Assembly (NCBI GenBank): GCA_964577115.1
Contig: CAZNXJ010000029.1
Coordinates: forward strand, 1-60,642
Direction: 5' to 3'
DNA from: CAZNXJ01 sp964577115
Lineage (GTDB): Bacteria; Planctomycetota; Planctomycetia; Pirellulales; Pirellulaceae
DNA length: 60,642 nt
Below, one piece after another: positions 35,860 to 44,079 of the stretch. Both the position numbers and the translations under genes were made by a program. Numbering within the stretch: position 1 is the stretch's first letter; each line of letters opens with the position of its first letter. The notes below the pieces were generated by a model. The model did no database searches, had not been told where the DNA came from, and worked only from the letters and a program-made list of their open reading frames with translations.

Positions 35860-35877
35860 CACGAATGATTGTGATGC
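35850..35877. repeat. CACGAAT-type dispersed repeat, single arm
   Basis: CCACGAATGACACGAATG plus degenerate units run across the stop of the first Hsp70 gene and supply the TGA. Same family as 10583-10633. Confidence 0.7.
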
Positions 35878-35969
35878 GAATGATAAGGATGGGGTGATTG
35901 GTGGCGCATTTGCGGGCCGGCTATTGGTTGGTGTTTGTTTTTGTCGTTGTTCGTTGTGATAGGTGAGCG

Positions 35970-38822
35970 GTGGCTTTTTCGGTACGGCAGCCCGCGTTCG
36001 ATCCCTTGGTGGATCAGGTGCCGGCTCGTTATGTCGTTGGCATTGATTTGGGAACGACCAACTCGGCCGTCTGTTACGTGGATACCGAAGAGCGGCCGTG
36101 GCGAGTCCGCGATTTGGCGATTCCGCAGATCACCGCGCTCGGGCAAGTCGAAGCGCGAGAGACTCTGCCGTCGTTTCACTTTCAGGCGACAGAAGCAGAA
36201 GCCGCTTCTGGTGCGCTACGTTTGCCATGGGATACGGAGAATCCTCGTGCAACCGTGGGCGCGTGGGCTCGCGATGAAGGCGGCCGCACGGCGGGCCGTT
36301 TAATCGCCTCGGCCAAATCGTGGCTCTGCCACTCGGGCGTCGATCGGACGGCCGATCTGCTGCCCTGGCACGCAGCGCCTGATGTCGAACGTCTCTCGCC
36401 GCTTGAAGCCAGTGCCCGCTACTTGCAGCACATTCACCATGCGTGGAACTATCAGTTCCCCGCATCCCCGCTCGCCGAACAAGATGTGGTCCTGACGCTT
36501 CCCGCGTCCTTCGACGAGGTGGCTCGTGAACTGACCGTTGAGGCGGCCGCGCGCGCGGGCCTGCGCCGTGTGGTTTTAATTGAGGAGCCGCAGGCGGCGT
36601 TTTATGCGTGGGTCTATAAGCACCGCGAGAACTGGTTCGAGCGAGTCACGGCGGGGCAAAAGATTTTAATCTGTGACATCGGTGGCGGAACGACGGATTT
36701 CACGCTGCTGCGCGTTCGTCCAGCGGCGGGCGCCGGGGCGGCGGCCGAGTCGGTCGAGTTCCATCGCGTAGCGGTGGGCGAGCACTTGATTCTCGGAGGC
36801 GACAACCTGGACCTGGCTCTGGCGCGTTTTGTCGAGCCGCGGCTTGCCGGCGACTCGCAGCTTGACGGCCGGCAGTGGGATATGCTCGTTCGCAGCTGTC
36901 GCCGCGTGAAAGAAACGCTGCTCAGTGAACCCGCTCCGCCGCGCATGACGATTCATCTTGCCTCGAGCGGTTCGCGCTTGATTGGCGGAGGACTACAGGC
37001 GGAGGTGGAAGGGGAAGAGGTGCGGCGTCTGCTGGTCGATGGCTTTCTGCCGCGTGTAGAGTTTGGCGAGCCGCCGCAGCGCCGGCAGTCGGGCTTTCAG
37101 GAGTTCGGCCTACCCTACGCCCAAGACGCAGCGATCACGCGCTATCTCTCGCAGTTCCTCAAGACACACGCGCATGCAGGCAGCGATCAGGCGGAAGCCG
37201 ATGACCGTCGAGCCGCTCGCCCGGACGTCGTCCTGTTCAATGGAGGTTTCTTCGCCTCGCCTCTATTGCGTGAGCGGTTAGTCGAAGTCATCGCCTCCTG
37301 GTTCCGTACGGACGACGATCCGGACTGGAAGCCGGAGATACTCGACCACGATCGATTGGACCTGGCCGTCGCACGCGGCGCGGCGTATTACGGCATGGTG
37401 CGCCGAGGCGAAGGCGTGCGCATCACGGCGAATTTGGCGCGGAGCTACTACATCGGTGTCGAGAGCGATCCGCCCGCCGCCGTTTGCCTGTTGCCAGGCG
37501 ACACGGCGCCCGGTACCGAACTAGAACTTTCCGACCGCACCTTTGCACTACAGATATCGACCCCCGTCGAGTTTCCTTTGTACGTCTCGAGCACGCGGCT
37601 CACCGACCGGCCCGGCGAGCTGATCGAGATCCAGCCGGAACAACTTCGACCCCTGCCGCCAATTCGCACTGTGTTGCGAACCGAGCGCCGCCGCGAGTCG
37701 GGAACTGTCCCTGTGCGCCTGCATGCGCGGCTCTCGGAAATCGGCACCATCGAGCTGTGGTGCACGGAGGTCGGAACCGAGCGTAGCTGGCGTCTCCAGT
37801 TCGACGTGCGTTCGGCCACGCAGACGGATATTGAAGCGCGCGAAACGGTGGGCGAAGCGGCGGGCGTCATCGATGAAGAGACGTGGAGGCGCTGCGAAGA
37901 GACGCTGGCCGCGGTCTTTGGGCCAAATGCAACCGAGAAGCCCGAGGGTCTGATGAAGCAGCTGGCGGCGGTGCTCGGCAGCGATCGATCGCAATGGCCC
38001 CCTTCCCTGCTGCGGCGCATGTGGGAAGCGCTGATGCAGTGGGAGAGCGGCCGGCGGCGCAGTCCGGTTCACGAAGCGCGCTGGCTAAACCTCGTCGGCT
38101 TCGCACTGCGGCCCGGTTACGGCATGGCGGTCGATGACTGGCGCGTTTCCGAAACGTGGCGCACCGTACGCGGAAAGCTTGCCCACGGTGCGGCGATGTG
38201 CCGCGTCGCTTCGTACATCCTTTGGCGCCGGATTGCCGGAGGGCTTTCGGCCGGCCAACAACGCGCACTGGCCGAACCGCTACTCGCTTCGCTACGCGAT
38301 CTGGGCCGCCGCGCACTCAAAGGCAAAGGCAAGGATCTGCGGCGCGAGGCAAGTGATGCCGTCGAGATGTGGACGCTCGTCGCATCGCTCGAGTTGTTGC
38401 CGGTGAACATGAAGTTGGAAATCGGGAATCTGATTGCCGAACTGATCGAACGGCAGCGGCTGGAAAACCAGCGGCAGGCACTGCTCTGGTCCCTGGGGCG
38501 CCTGGGAGCGCGCGTGCCCGTTTATGGCCCGCTCAATACGGTTGTTCCGGCCGACGTGGCCGAAGATTGGCTGAAGATGCTGCTTAAACTACCCGCGCCA
38601 GACGCGAGCGCTCAGCTGGCTATCATGCAGCTCGCCCGCCGCACAGACGATCGCTACCGCGACATTTCACCGGCACTTCGCGAACGCGCTGCGGCGTGGC
38701 TGGATGCCCACAACGCGCCGGCGCATTTCCGTTCGCTCGTACTCGAAGGCGGACAGCTCGAACAACACGAGCAGGACCAAGTCTTCGGCGAGTCGCTGCC
38801 CAAGGGATTGCGGATCCAGTAG
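35970..38822 (+). CDS. Hsp70-family protein with C-terminal helical DUF3731-like domain
   Basis: The GTG start follows AGGTGAGC, giving 950 residues. The nucleotide domain is intact: YVVGIDLGTTNSAVCYV at about 21-37, EEPQAAFYAWVY, ILICDIGGGTTDFTLL, and DVVLFNGGFFASPLL. A beta-rich region (to about 610) is followed by about 340 residues of helix-rich sequence (WRRCEETLAAVFGPN onward; WEALMQWESGRRRSPVHEARWLNLVGFALRPG), matching the DUF3731 domain found behind Hsp70 in several bacterial phyla. It is probably co-transcribed with the shorter paralogue 110 bases upstream. The two may work together as a heterogeneous chaperone pair, which is inference. Confidence 0.9.
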   Translation: MAFSVRQPAFDPLVDQVPARYVVGIDLGTTNSAVCYVDTEERPWRVRDLAIPQITALGQVEARETLPSFHFQATEAEAASGALRLPWDTENPRATVGAWARDEGGRTAGRLIASAKSWLCHSGVDRTADLLPWHAAPDVERLSPLEASARYLQHIHHAWNYQFPASPLAEQDVVLTLPASFDEVARELTVEAAARAGLRRVVLIEEPQAAFYAWVYKHRENWFERVTAGQKILICDIGGGTTDFTLLRVRPAAGAGAAAESVEFHRVAVGEHLILGGDNLDLALARFVEPRLAGDSQLDGRQWDMLVRSCRRVKETLLSEPAPPRMTIHLASSGSRLIGGGLQAEVEGEEVRRLLVDGFLPRVEFGEPPQRRQSGFQEFGLPYAQDAAITRYLSQFLKTHAHAGSDQAEADDRRAARPDVVLFNGGFFASPLLRERLVEVIASWFRTDDDPDWKPEILDHDRLDLAVARGAAYYGMVRRGEGVRITANLARSYYIGVESDPPAAVCLLPGDTAPGTELELSDRTFALQISTPVEFPLYVSSTRLTDRPGELIEIQPEQLRPLPPIRTVLRTERRRESGTVPVRLHARLSEIGTIELWCTEVGTERSWRLQFDVRSATQTDIEARETVGEAAGVIDEETWRRCEETLAAVFGPNATEKPEGLMKQLAAVLGSDRSQWPPSLLRRMWEALMQWESGRRRSPVHEARWLNLVGFALRPGYGMAVDDWRVSETWRTVRGKLAHGAAMCRVASYILWRRIAGGLSAGQQRALAEPLLASLRDLGRRALKGKGKDLRREASDAVEMWTLVASLELLPVNMKLEIGNLIAELIERQRLENQRQALLWSLGRLGARVPVYGPLNTVVPADVAEDWLKMLLKLPAPDASAQLAIMQLARRTDDRYRDISPALRERAAAWLDAHNAPAHFRSLVLEGGQLEQHEQDQVFGESLPKGLRIQ

Positions 38823-38880
38823 CGCTTGTCGCGATCCCGTCGCAGCGCGAAGTGCCGCGCCCATGTTGGCTCGCGCTTCC

Positions 38881-40236
38881 CTACGACGATGCGGAATCGC
38901 CGGCGGGAGTTCCTGCCGCTTCCAAGGCTTCGGTAATTGGCGTGACCGGCCGATGTGCGGGCGGCTCGCGGCCGTCCAGCATGCAGCTGACGTTCACGTC
39001 ACCGAGCACGTTGATCGTCGTGCGGCAGCGATCGAGGAACCAATCAACGGTGATCAGCACAGCGATGTATTCGATGGGCAGCCCGACGGCCTTGAATACA
39101 AGCGTCATCGTGACGAGCCCTGCTTCGGGAATTCCCGCCGCACCGACCGAGGCGACGACCGAGGTCAGCACGATCAGTACCTGATGATAGATCGAAAGAT
39201 CTTGTCCGATCAGCTGCGCGACAAACAATGCGGCCATCGCTTCGTAGAGCGCCGTGCCATCGTTGTTGAAGTTCGCTCCCACCAGAGCGCCCATGCTGGC
39301 CGACTGCTCGCGAAGGCCCACATTCTTGGTTAGCCCCGTATAGGTGACGGGCATTGTCGCGGTCGAGCTGGCGGTCGAAAACGCCATGACCAGGGCGTCA
39401 CGCACTCCGCGCAGCACGGCCATCGGCCGGGCCCACGAGTACAAGCGAATTCGTACGAGGTACCACGTGGTCTGTAGCAGCAGCGCGACTATCACGGAGG
39501 CAATAAACGCCACCAGTGCGACAAACAGGCCGAAGCCTTCCGTTCCGACGACTTTCGCGACAATGGCGAACACGCCGATGGGGACGAGCTCGATGACCCA
39601 GTGCAGCAGGATAATCAATAGCTTGTAGATGACGTCGACCAGTTCGAGTACCGTTCGCGACGTATGCTGAATGCGTCGCAGGGCCAGCCCCACTCCGAGT
39701 GCGATAATAATGACCGCGATGACCTGGTTGTGAACGAACGGACCCAACATGCTGTCAGGAACGTTTTCGAGGAACGAGCGAACACGAGCCTCACGTTGCT
39801 CGGCGAGTGTTGGTTCCTCGGCCGGTCCGCGCGGTTCGATCCGCGGCACCTCGGCCACTTCGGTCTCGCTGGCGGTTGGCGACAGCGGAAGCGAAGAACG
39901 CTTGCCAGGCTGAAGAACGTTGGCGACGGCCAGCCCGATCAGGATCGCGACTAATGTGTTGAGAATGAGCAGGCGGGCGAGCCGAGTGGCCATGCGGCCT
40001 TGAATGTCCGTCGTGATCAGGACGTGGATGACGGCGACGAGGATCAGCATCGGGGCGATGGCGCCGAGCAATCGCAAAACGACTTTGGCGGGTATATCGA
40101 GAAACCAGGCCTGCTCGCCCAGCGCCAGGCCCGCGATGATGCCTAGCACCATCCCCAAGAGGATGCGTGCGTACAGCGGGATCGATTGCCAAGTGCCCCA
40201 GAATCCCTTCCGGCCGTTGTGCGAATTGTCGTTCAC
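38881..40236 (-). CDS. Dicarboxylate/amino acid:cation symporter (DAACS family)
   Basis: The GTG start (with AAGGA upstream) gives 451 residues. Hydrophobic segments cover most of the length; the family motifs are VMAFSTASSTATMPVTY (the Ser-rich HP1 hairpin), GANFNNDGTALYEAMAALFVAQ (the NMDGTALY transmembrane-7 motif, here NNDGTALY), and VGAAGIPEAGLVTMTLV (HP2). The replacement of Met by Asn in the NMDGT motif is unusual and could change sodium or proton coupling. A charged loop of about 40 residues (positions near 115-160, ARG/GLU/PRO-rich) is longer than in GltP. It should import C4-dicarboxylates or acidic amino acids with a cation. The gene is convergent with the large Hsp70 gene. Confidence 0.9.
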   Translation of the reverse strand: MNDNSHNGRKGFWGTWQSIPLYARILLGMVLGIIAGLALGEQAWFLDIPAKVVLRLLGAIAPMLILVAVIHVLITTDIQGRMATRLARLLILNTLVAILIGLAVANVLQPGKRSSLPLSPTASETEVAEVPRIEPRGPAEEPTLAEQREARVRSFLENVPDSMLGPFVHNQVIAVIIIALGVGLALRRIQHTSRTVLELVDVIYKLLIILLHWVIELVPIGVFAIVAKVVGTEGFGLFVALVAFIASVIVALLLQTTWYLVRIRLYSWARPMAVLRGVRDALVMAFSTASSTATMPVTYTGLTKNVGLREQSASMGALVGANFNNDGTALYEAMAALFVAQLIGQDLSIYHQVLIVLTSVVASVGAAGIPEAGLVTMTLVFKAVGLPIEYIAVLITVDWFLDRCRTTINVLGDVNVSCMLDGREPPAHRPVTPITEALEAAGTPAGDSASS

Positions 40237-40463
40237 GAGTAGTCCTTAGGCAGTCCGTCCTCGGGGGACTCGGAGTCGTCTTTCGCGGCGTTTATACTTC
40301 AGCCACGCCGCGATCGCTATCGCAGCGCATGGCGATCGCGATCGACGCGGATGGTCCGGCATCGCCCGGCCATGCGCAAATAGGCAACGTAAGTACATAG
40401 GATAGCGAAACACGCCGGCGACGGGTTTGAGACCGGCGGCGATTTTGTCTTTGCTGTCGCCGC

Positions 40464-40488
40464 GCGCCGCGAAGACTTCTCGCGGCGC
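40464..40488 (+). promoter_or_regulatory. 9-bp perfect hairpin in the fhcB leader
   Basis: GCGCCGCGA (40464-40472) pairs with TCGCGGCGC (40480-40488) around a seven-base loop, 23 bases before the fhcB start. It may affect translation or mRNA stability. There is no T-run, so it is not a terminator. Confidence 0.35.
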
Positions 40489-40511
40489 GACGCGCCGAAG
40501 CGGACCCGTAA

Positions 40512-41813
40512 ATGACCGAATCGACGGAAACTCAATTCGAGAACGTGGTTTGTGCAGGCTGCGGCTGCGTCTGTGATGATTTGCGAATCACCGTCGATGG
40601 CTCGCGCATCGTGCGGGCCGAAGGGGCGTGCTACTTGTCCGAAGCCTGGCTCGCCAGTGCTGTCGGCTCGCGCAGCAGTGCGGAAATCGGGGGACAACCG
40701 GCCGAGTGGGAAGCCGCGGTGCGCCGAGCGGCCGAGCTGCTAACCGAGGCACGCTCGCCTTTGATTTACGGGCTTTCGCGCAGCAGCACGGCAGGCCAGC
40801 GTGCCGCCGTACGGCTGGCGGACGAACTGCGAGCGACCATCGATACCACCGCATCGACCTGCCATGGGCCGTCCATCATGGCCATTCAGGAGAATGGCGA
40901 GTCGACCTGTTCGCTTGGCGAAATTAAGAACCGAGCCGATCTGGTGATTTTCTGGGGTGCGGATCCCGCCGAGTCGCACCCGCGCCATGGCGAGCGGTAT
41001 TCGGTGGATCCACCCGGCATGTTCGTGCCGCGCGGCCGAGCGGATCGAACCGTGTATGTCATCGACTCGCAGCCCAACACGAGCCGTGATTGGGCCGACA
41101 AGTTTGTAGCCATCGAGCCCGGTCAGGACCTCGAAGCTATTTGGACGCTGCGCTGCCTGATACGCGGCTTGCCACCCGAACCCGGTGCGGCGACGGGTGC
41201 GAGCCTCAGCGAGCTCGATGAACTGGCGCAGCGCATGAAGTCCTGCCGCTGCGGTGTGATCTTCTTCGGGCTCGGACTGACGCGGCAAGGAACTGGCCAT
41301 CGTAACGTCGAAGCGCTCCTGCGGCTCGTTACCGATCTGAATGCGTACACGCGTTTCTATGCGAAGCGAATGCGCGTCCCGGGCGATGTGACCGGCGCCG
41401 ACAGCGTGCTGTGCTGGCAAACCGGTTATCCGTTCAGTGTCAGCTTGTCGCGTGGGTATCCCCGCTACAATCCGGGCGAATACAGCGCGAACGAGATGCT
41501 CGAGCGTGCCGAGGCCGATGTGTGTTTGCTCGTCGGCAGCGAGGGGGTTCGCGATTTCTCCGCGGCCGCTCGCCGCCATCTCGAACAAATTCCACTGATT
41601 ACGCTCGATTACCCCGCGATTGAATGTCCAGTTCCGCCAACTGTCCGCTTCACGACGTCGGTGTACGGCATCCATTTGCGCGGGACGGCGTATCGCATGG
41701 ACGAGATCCCTCTGCCGCTCCAGGGATTTCTCCCCGCGCCGTATCCCGGCGATCATGACGTCCTCGACGCAATTCACAATGCCGTGCGGCGTTTATCGGA
41801 CGCACGCGAGTAG
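40512..41813 (+). CDS. fhcB: Formylmethanofuran dehydrogenase subunit B (FhcB/FwdB-like)
   Basis: The 433-residue protein has the N-terminal [4Fe-4S] motif CAGCGCVCDD (Cys14, 17, 21) with Cys40 as the likely fourth ligand, and ASTCHGPSIM with Cys117, the residue that binds Mo or W in the archaeal enzyme. The fold matches the molybdopterin oxidoreductase-like subunit B. In planctomycetes and methylotrophs this subunit belongs to the formyltransferase/hydrolase (Fhc) complex of the tetrahydromethanopterin-linked C1 pathway, where it may be catalytically silent; here the metal ligand cysteine is kept. The subunits A, C and D are not next to it, so the complex genes are split or some lie elsewhere. 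Confidence 0.9.
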   Translation: MTESTETQFENVVCAGCGCVCDDLRITVDGSRIVRAEGACYLSEAWLASAVGSRSSAEIGGQPAEWEAAVRRAAELLTEARSPLIYGLSRSSTAGQRAAVRLADELRATIDTTASTCHGPSIMAIQENGESTCSLGEIKNRADLVIFWGADPAESHPRHGERYSVDPPGMFVPRGRADRTVYVIDSQPNTSRDWADKFVAIEPGQDLEAIWTLRCLIRGLPPEPGAATGASLSELDELAQRMKSCRCGVIFFGLGLTRQGTGHRNVEALLRLVTDLNAYTRFYAKRMRVPGDVTGADSVLCWQTGYPFSVSLSRGYPRYNPGEYSANEMLERAEADVCLLVGSEGVRDFSAAARRHLEQIPLITLDYPAIECPVPPTVRFTTSVYGIHLRGTAYRMDEIPLPLQGFLPAPYPGDHDVLDAIHNAVRRLSDARE

Positions 41814-41855
41814 CTTTCGCAGGCATTCGGCTTCAGGGCACGGCAGCGCCGCGTC

Positions 41856-42191
41856 TTATCCCGGCGGCCAGCCGAGTGCTCGACCCCCGAGCAAATGGAA
41901 GTGGAGATGCGATACGGTCTGACCTGCATCGGGTCCGCAGTTCACGACGACTCGGTAACCCCCTTCCAGGTTCATCGACCGAGCAAGGTCGCGAATTGTC
42001 GTGTACAGGTGGCCGATTAGCTCTCGGTCCTCTTCGGCGATGTCGTCGACCGATGGAATTTCCTTCTTGGGAATAACCAAGATGTGCGTCGGTGCGACCG
42101 GATTGATGTCGCGAAACGCCAGGCAGAGATCGTCTTCATACACGATGTCGGCCGGTACTTCGCGATCGATGATGCGTTTGAAGATGGTCAT
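41856..42191 (-). CDS. HIT-family (histidine triad) nucleotide-binding protein
   Basis: The 111-residue protein is the standard size. It starts MTIFKRIIDREVPADIVYEDD, typical of Hint/PKCI, and ends with the histidine triad HLHFHLLGGR, with the catalytic central histidine and the upstream NCGPDAGQTVSH. It should hydrolyse adenosine phosphoramidates. The start ATG overlaps the stop of the upstream Trm112-like gene in ATGA, so the two form an operon. Confidence 0.93.
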   Translation of the reverse strand: MTIFKRIIDREVPADIVYEDDLCLAFRDINPVAPTHILVIPKKEIPSVDDIAEEDRELIGHLYTTIRDLARSMNLEGGYRVVVNCGPDAGQTVSHLHFHLLGGRALGWPPG

Positions 42192-42484
42192 GGATTCGCC
42201 TCGTTGCTCGCCGAGTTTATCCGTTCGATGGGAATCGCTTCGTCTACGAGAAGCGTGACCCCGTGATCATAAACGGGATAGAGCAGTGTGGGAGGCTGGT
42301 TGACGAGCGCCCCGCGAAGCGGTTGCTTGATGACCTCGCCTGCGTGGTTCGTCAGCTGTCCGGCCGCGATTGAGCGGTTCAGCTTTTCGACGGTGGCGTC
42401 GTCGGCTCGGTCGAGCTTCGAGAACGTCTCCGGACAACGCAGAATCTCGAGCAATTCGTCGGTAACCTGAGGGTCGGTCGACAT
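42188..42484 (-). CDS. Trm112-family-like protein with few cysteines
   Basis: The start MSTDPQVTDELLEILRCPET (42484) gives 98 residues; longer in-frame starts precede it but look non-coding. LLEILRCPETFSKL is the Trm112p opening and YDHGVTLLVDEAIPI the closing. Of the zinc-knuckle cysteines only the first is present, so zinc binding is lost, as in many bacterial YcaR-like members. Such small proteins usually act as partners of methyltransferases or other enzymes. It is co-transcribed with the HIT gene downstream by a four-base overlap. Confidence 0.8.
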   Translation of the reverse strand: MSTDPQVTDELLEILRCPETFSKLDRADDATVEKLNRSIAAGQLTNHAGEVIKQPLRGALVNQPPTLLYPVYDHGVTLLVDEAIPIERINSASNEANP

Positions 42485-42672
42485 GGTAGCGCCTTGGGTT
42501 AGGGGGCTACGGATGGCGTGCCGCATGGAAGCGATTGTAGCGCGCGGCGCGCAATGCCGCAGGCCCCCAGACGGTGCGACACCCCGCACGCGCTGGCGGG
42601 ATGCGCGCAGGAGGCGCATGGGCCGCTCCCCGCGCCGCAGCGGCGCGGGGATACTGGGCTGGCCGGGTCTGG

Positions 42673-43008
42673 CTACTTCGCCGCGCCTGCGTCCGCTGAT
42701 TCGGCGATCGGCTGCGCTCGGCGGCGCGAGCGGCGGGCGGGCTTCGAATTGCTCCATTCTTTCGTCAGCGTCTCGAAGACTTCCGGCGACTCGTAGCGGA
42801 TCACGCCTTTGCCGTCGGGCATGGGACCAATCAGCCCGCGGAAGACCGGCAAGCCGCGCAGTGACAGATCCGTGCTACAGTCGTCGACGCCGATCTGCGT
42901 GTGCAGCTTCAGCAGCGATTCTTTGGAAGGATAATCCTTGATGCGCAATTCGCCGTTAGCTCCACGAGTCACCACTCGGAACGTGTGCTTCGCCACGTTT
43001 ACCCCCAT
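42673..43008 (-). CDS. Conserved-looking small protein, unknown function
   Basis: With the start MGVNVAKHTFRVVTRGANG (43008) the protein has 111 residues; the frame is open for eight residues more. The central part (ELRIKDYPSKESLLKLHTQIGVDDCSTDLSLRG) looks like a compact alpha/beta domain, followed by GLIGPMPDGKGVIRYESPEVFE, and a basic/Ala-rich tail (KPARRSRRRAQ) that could bind nucleic acid. No family is recognised. It is upstream of the Trm112-like gene on the same strand, but 188 bases away, so co-transcription is uncertain. Confidence 0.6.
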   Translation of the reverse strand: MGVNVAKHTFRVVTRGANGELRIKDYPSKESLLKLHTQIGVDDCSTDLSLRGLPVFRGLIGPMPDGKGVIRYESPEVFETLTKEWSNSKPARRSRRRAQPIAESADAGAAK

Positions 43009-43302
43009 CCTGAACGAACACGATTGCGTCACCGTCCGGCGACAATGTCCCGACTCCAGGTCATTGCTCGCTCCGTCCCGGCCGTACGGTATACCGACGT
43101 AGTGGTCGGTAGTGCCGACGCGTTACAGGAAAAACGCTGGCGGATCTCCGTCCCGCAGATACACGTATCGACTTAGCGGCGCCGCCGTCCCAGTCTTTGC
43201 CCAAGGCGCGGTATCCTGGGTCCATCCGCTAAAACCTGATCCGCTGCGGGATCGAATCGACCCATGCAATTCGGTTGTCCCGCTTCACCTGCTATAACCC
43301 GC

Positions 43303-44079
43303 ATGCCACACATCATCGATCTCAGTGTGCCCCTGGACAACGACGCCGCGTGGGCGCCCTGGTGGGCGCGCAATCGAGTGAAGCGGCAGAGCCACCGCTT
43401 CGGGCAATTCGTCATGCGTCTTTTGTTTGGTGTCAAACGACAACATCTTGTCACAGGTACCGGCTGGGCGAACGATGTGCTGCAAATGTCGACGCACGGA
43501 ACGACCCACGTGGATGCTCCGTGGCACTACGCGCCCCGCTGCGGCGACCGGACGGCGCGAACAATCGACCAGATGCCGCTCGACTGGTTCTACGGCGCGG
43601 GCGTGGTGCTTGATCTGCGGCACCTCGACTGCACAGCCGCCGCAACGGTAAACGACCTCAAGCTCGCATTGGATCGCATCGCGTACTCGCTGGCGCCCCG
43701 CGATATCGTGCTCATTCAAACTGGCAACGATCGGTGGCTGGGGAAGCGCGAATATTTCGAACGTGGGCCCGGCGTTAGTGCCGAAGCGACGCGCTGGCTG
43801 GTCGAGCAGGGCGTGCGGGTCATGGGCATCGATGCCTGGGGCTGGGATGCGCCGCTGAAGGTTCAAGCCGAGGAGGCTCGCCGGACAAACCGAAATGGGA
43901 TCTTCTGGGCGGCCCATTACGTGGGTGCCGAGCTGGAATATTGCCAGATCGAACGGCTCGGACAGCTTGATCAGCTCCCGCCGCACGGGTTCACGGTATG
44001 TGCATTTCCGCTCAAAGTCGTCGGTGGATCTGCCGGCCCGGCGCGGGTCGTGGCCCTTGTCGAAACGTCCCCATCATGA
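43303..44079 (+). CDS. Cyclase-family metal hydrolase (kynurenine formamidase-like)
   Basis: The start MPHIIDLSVPLDND (43303) gives 258 residues; an upstream ATG at 43264 adds 13 doubtful residues. The family metal-binding motif HGTTHVDAPWH (65-75) is intact and later elements LIQTGNDRWLGKREYF and VRVMGIDAWGWDAP fit. Members hydrolyse formylkynurenine or related amides, or isatin; planctomycete substrates are unknown. The stop overlaps the start of the FAH-family gene in ATGA, so the two are co-transcribed and may form steps of an aromatic or cyclic-compound degradation route. Confidence 0.9.
   Translation: MPHIIDLSVPLDNDAAWAPWWARNRVKRQSHRFGQFVMRLLFGVKRQHLVTGTGWANDVLQMSTHGTTHVDAPWHYAPRCGDRTARTIDQMPLDWFYGAGVVLDLRHLDCTAAATVNDLKLALDRIAYSLAPRDIVLIQTGNDRWLGKREYFERGPGVSAEATRWLVEQGVRVMGIDAWGWDAPLKVQAEEARRTNRNGIFWAAHYVGAELEYCQIERLGQLDQLPPHGFTVCAFPLKVVGGSAGPARVVALVETSPS

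Noticed and set aside
40310..40360. Palindromic GCGATCGC-rich patch upstream of the symporter gene
   Set aside because: Short GATCGC motifs are frequent in this GC-rich sequence; no longer stem or spacing suggests a site.
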